From Sphingorhabdus sp. M41 (GTDB lineage Bacteria > Pseudomonadota > Alphaproteobacteria > Sphingomonadales > Sphingomonadaceae): a DNA stretch of 64,000 nt. Position 1 is the stretch's first letter. Each line of letters opens with the position of its first letter. The notes below the pieces were generated by a model, which did no database searches, was not told the origin of the DNA, and saw only the letters and a program-made list of their open reading frames with translations. The position numbers and the translations under genes are program-made. The DNA lies in assembly GCF_001586275.1 (NCBI RefSeq), contig NZ_CP014545.1:2444501-2508500 (forward strand), given 5' to 3'. Below, piece after piece: positions 60,124-64,000 of the stretch.

Positions 60124-61470
60124 ATGACAAGCAACACTCCCAAGCCAGTAACGTTCAAACCGTCTGGCTCGCTCTCTGGTAAAATTTCCGTTCCCGGAGA
60201 CAAATCCATTTCCCACCGGGCTTTGATACTGTCGGCGCTAGCCGTAGGTAAGAGCCGGATTACCGGACTGCTCGAGGGCGAGGACGTCCTTGCGACTGCG
60301 GCCGCCCTGCGGGCAATGGGGGCGAGGATCGAGAAAAAGGACGATGTCTGGACAGTCCATGGTGTCGGTGTCGGTGGCCTCATGCAACCCGGCAATGCTC
60401 TCGACATGGGCAATAGCGGCACATCGACGCGGTTGTTGATGGGCTTGGTTGCATCACACGGGATCAGCGCAACGTTCATCGGCGATGCGAGCTTGACCAA
60501 ACGCCCCATGGGCCGGGTCATTGATCCACTCTCCCAGATGGGCGCGGACATTCGGGCGCGCGAGACTTCGGACCACAAGTCCTGCCTGCCGCTGACGGTC
60601 AGAGGCCTGTGCCCGGCCATTCCGATCGAATATCGGCTGCCGGTCGCCTCGGCGCAGGTTAAGTCGGCGATTCTTCTGGCCGGCCTCAACACCCCCGGCA
60701 TTACCCGCATCATCGAACCCGTCCTCACCCGCGATCATAGCGAGACCATGCTGAAAGGTTTCGGCGCAGACATCAGGGTGGAGACCGATGCGGAGGGTTG
60801 CCGGATCATATCGCTGACCGGCGAGGCCGAGCTAAAACCGCAAAAGATCAAGGTTCCGGGTGATCCGTCATCAGCCGCATTTCTGGTTGTTGCCGGGTTG
60901 ATCGTCCCTGGGTCGGATATCATCATCGAAAATGTCGGCATCAATCCTACCCGCGCCGGCCTGTTTGAAGTGTTGCAGAATATGGGCGGCAATATCAGCT
61001 TCAAGAAGGAACGGATCGTCGGCGGCGAACCGGTCGCGGACATATATGTCAGCCACAGCCCGCTCACCGGGATAGAGGTGCCCGCGGATATTGCGCCGAG
61101 CATGATCGATGAATTTCCGATATTATTTATCGCCGCGGCTATGGCCAGCGGCGAAACCACAACCAGCGGCCTGCACGAATTGCGGGTCAAGGAATCCGAT
61201 CGCCTGTCGCAAATGGCGAAAGGTCTTGAAGCGCTCGGCGTCAAGCTTGCCGAGAAGGACGACGGCCTGGTTATCGAAGGTAGCGGTGGCAAGCTGCTGG
61301 CAGGCGGGCGCCCCAAACCGGTGATCGAAACCGCGCTGGATCACCGTATTGCGATGAGCTTCGCGGTTGCCGGCCTGGTAACGAAATCCGGTCTGGCGAT
61401 CGACGATATTGCTCCGGTACAAACCAGTTTTCCCGGCTTTCAAGACCTTGTGACGGGACTTGCATCCTGA
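60124..61470 (+). CDS. aroA: 3-phosphoshikimate 1-carboxyvinyltransferase (EPSP synthase)
   Basis: The sixth step of the shikimate pathway: shikimate-3-phosphate plus PEP to EPSP. The 448-residue protein shows KISVPGDKSISHRALIL, GNSGTSTRLL, RVIDPLSQMGADI, and RVKESDRL-like LRVKESDRLSQMAKGLEALG. The catalytic Asp is in IAPSMIDEFPILFIAAA. It has class II (alphaproteobacterial) character. Its stop overlaps the start of the next gene (TGATG), so aroA, the small membrane protein and cmk form a tight unit. Confidence 0.96.
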   Translation: MTSNTPKPVTFKPSGSLSGKISVPGDKSISHRALILSALAVGKSRITGLLEGEDVLATAAALRAMGARIEKKDDVWTVHGVGVGGLMQPGNALDMGNSGTSTRLLMGLVASHGISATFIGDASLTKRPMGRVIDPLSQMGADIRARETSDHKSCLPLTVRGLCPAIPIEYRLPVASAQVKSAILLAGLNTPGITRIIEPVLTRDHSETMLKGFGADIRVETDAEGCRIISLTGEAELKPQKIKVPGDPSSAAFLVVAGLIVPGSDIIIENVGINPTRAGLFEVLQNMGGNISFKKERIVGGEPVADIYVSHSPLTGIEVPADIAPSMIDEFPILFIAAAMASGETTTSGLHELRVKESDRLSQMAKGLEALGVKLAEKDDGLVIEGSGGKLLAGGRPKPVIETALDHRIAMSFAVAGLVTKSGLAIDDIAPVQTSFPGFQDLVTGLAS

Positions 61471-61730
61471 TGATCGGCGGACTGACTGCCAACGTGATAG
61501 GCATAATGGGCAGCATTTCGGTGGTATTTGCCTATGGCTATAATGTCCATGCCGAGACGGTGAATCCCTTCGTCTATAACGGCGCCAATCTGCTCGGTGC
61601 CGTTTTGCTGACCATTTCTCTCCTGGTGCACTTCAATCTGGCATCCTTTCTGCTGGAAATGGTGTGGATTACCATTGCTGTTAGCGGTCTGTGGAAAGCA
61701 TATCGGCATGGTGCGAGGCAACAATCATGA
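61470..61730 (+). CDS. Small membrane protein (CBU_0592-like)
   Basis: An 86-residue protein with three predicted helices (LTANVIGIMGSISVVFAYGY, PFVYNGANLLGAVLLTISLL, ASFLLEMVWITIAVSGLWKAY). It resembles the short CBU_0592-type membrane proteins; function unknown. ATG overlaps the aroA stop, and its TGA overlaps the cmk start, so it is embedded in the aroA-cmk operon. Confidence 0.8.
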   Translation: MIGGLTANVIGIMGSISVVFAYGYNVHAETVNPFVYNGANLLGAVLLTISLLVHFNLASFLLEMVWITIAVSGLWKAYRHGARQQS

Positions 61731-62371
61731 TCATCGCTGTCGACGGTCCAACAGCCTCGGGCAAAGGCACGATCTCGAAGCAATTGGCGAAGCATTTCGC
61801 CCTGCCCTTTCTCGATACCGGCCTGCTCTACCGCGCGGTTGGCTGGACCCTCCGAGAACAGGGGGGAGACGCAGACAATGCTGCCGATGCGCTGGCCGCC
61901 TGCATGTTCGATGGCGCTCTGCTCGACAATCCGGGCCTCCGCAGCGAAGTGGTCGGCGGCCTCGCCAGCCGGGTCTCGGTTCATCCGGAAGTAAGGCGAG
62001 CGCTGGACAAACGGCAAAAGGACTTTGCCTATCAACCCGCTGGAGCCGTACTCGATGGTCGCGACATCGGCACGGTCATCGCGCCCGATGCGGACGTAAA
62101 ATTATTCGTGACAGCCTCATCCGAGGCGCGTGCGGTGCGACGTTTTGAGGAAATGAAGCGGCGCGGCGAACCAGTCAATTTCGATGATATCCTCGCCGAC
62201 ATATTGAAACGAGACGAACGCGATCAAAATCGCGCAGCGGCACCGCTCAAGCCCGCTGCAGATGCATACTTGCTTGATACCACCAATTTGACTATAGACG
62301 CCGCCATTCAGCAGGCGATTGCCTTGGTGAATGCGAAGATAAGCAGCCGGCGCGACAAAGATCCGGCATAG
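61727..62371 (+). CDS. cmk: Cytidylate kinase
   Basis: Phosphorylates CMP and dCMP with ATP. The 214-residue protein has P-loop DGPTASGKGTISKQL, the conserved LDTGLLYRAVGW, and DGRDIGTVIAPDADVKLFVTA. The start is ATG at 61727, overlapping the previous stop; a longer frame to 61691 is less likely. cmk ahead of rpsA is a widespread gene order, and rpsA follows after 208 bases. Confidence 0.95.
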   Translation: MIIAVDGPTASGKGTISKQLAKHFALPFLDTGLLYRAVGWTLREQGGDADNAADALAACMFDGALLDNPGLRSEVVGGLASRVSVHPEVRRALDKRQKDFAYQPAGAVLDGRDIGTVIAPDADVKLFVTASSEARAVRRFEEMKRRGEPVNFDDILADILKRDERDQNRAAAPLKPAADAYLLDTTNLTIDAAIQQAIALVNAKISSRRDKDPA

Positions 62372-62579
62372 CAAACAAATGGTGCGCAAGACGGGCTGGT
62401 AATCAACCGGACCGGCTTTGGCGCAGCTTTTGGTATTTGTGCTTGGCCTCGCATCCACCAAATATTGGTAGTTTTCTGCAGGATGCTGTGGTCACATGAG
62501 GTGGCTGTGGCAATTTTGGTCCAAGACCGGCGGAACCAACCGCCTGGCCAGAAAAATTGACTATCAAGGATTAAACCAT

Positions 62580-64000
<1,421 letters not shown>

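Overview
The window looks like chromosomal core sequence from a sphingomonad-type alphaproteobacterium (order Sphingomonadales; the genus cannot be fixed from the sequence). The evidence is the moderately high GC, a complete ybgC-tolQ-tolR-tolA-tolB-pal cluster, a PhoK/PafA-type alkaline phosphatase, a CDC48-type AAA ATPase, a TIGR02300 FYDLN zinc protein, DUF1489 next to nudC, and DciA plus two DsbA-like proteins ahead of smc. Gene density is high, with many ATGA/TGATG overlaps and several TTG or GTG starts. There is no prophage, CRISPR array, rRNA operon or intact insertion sequence.

Layout. 1-7.6 kb: the 3' part of metH, a secreted beta-helix protein, an alkaline phosphatase, a DsbD-type reductase and a redoxin. 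7.6-8.2 kb: a gene-free convergent gap with a run of hairpins. 8.2-13.9 kb: an exported methyltransferase, uvrB, a DUF3617 lipoprotein, an M20 amidohydrolase and a DksA-like zinc protein. 13.9-14.8 kb: an autoregulated ArsR/SRPBCC pair. 14.9-19.4 kb: the Tol-Pal system, ending in a bidirectional terminator. 19.4-27.5 kb: an M16 peptidase, a lipid-type methyltransferase, an ABM protein, an MFS transporter and CDC48. 27.6-27.9 kb: a regulatory gap that appears to hold a small RNA divergent from a GcvA-like LysR gene. 28.8-37.9 kb: a CMD protein, cyclophilin, mgtE, a small protein behind a Fur-like box, DUF1489, nudC, an exported serine hydrolase, mutY, dciA and two DsbA-like proteins. 38-41.4 kb: smc.

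41.5-46.7 kb is the most accessory part. It holds a low-GC islet with a brnT toxin gene broken by an amber codon beside an intact brnA antitoxin gene, a YqcI/YcgG (GntA-type) plus DUF1989 gene pair, soxR divergent from two VOC genes across a near-canonical SoxR box, and several families of palindromic intergenic repeats. 46.7-64 kb returns to housekeeping and redox genes: a quinone-type oxidoreductase, nitronate monooxygenase, aldo/keto reductase, ubiA, rsmE, a secreted P-domain/DUF11 protein, a DEAD-box helicase, a BaiN-like flavoprotein, an AI-2E family transporter, tRNA-Ala(GGC), aroA, cmk and the 5' part of rpsA.

The observations most worth following are (1) the LysR/sRNA divergent unit, which resembles the gcvA-gcvB arrangement of enterobacteria, (2) the GntA-like/DUF1989 operon, which hints at guanidino or N-hydroxylated nitrogen chemistry, (3) the SoxR-box/VOC unit, and (4) the amber-interrupted brnT. 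All family assignments come from reading the sequence; no database search was run.
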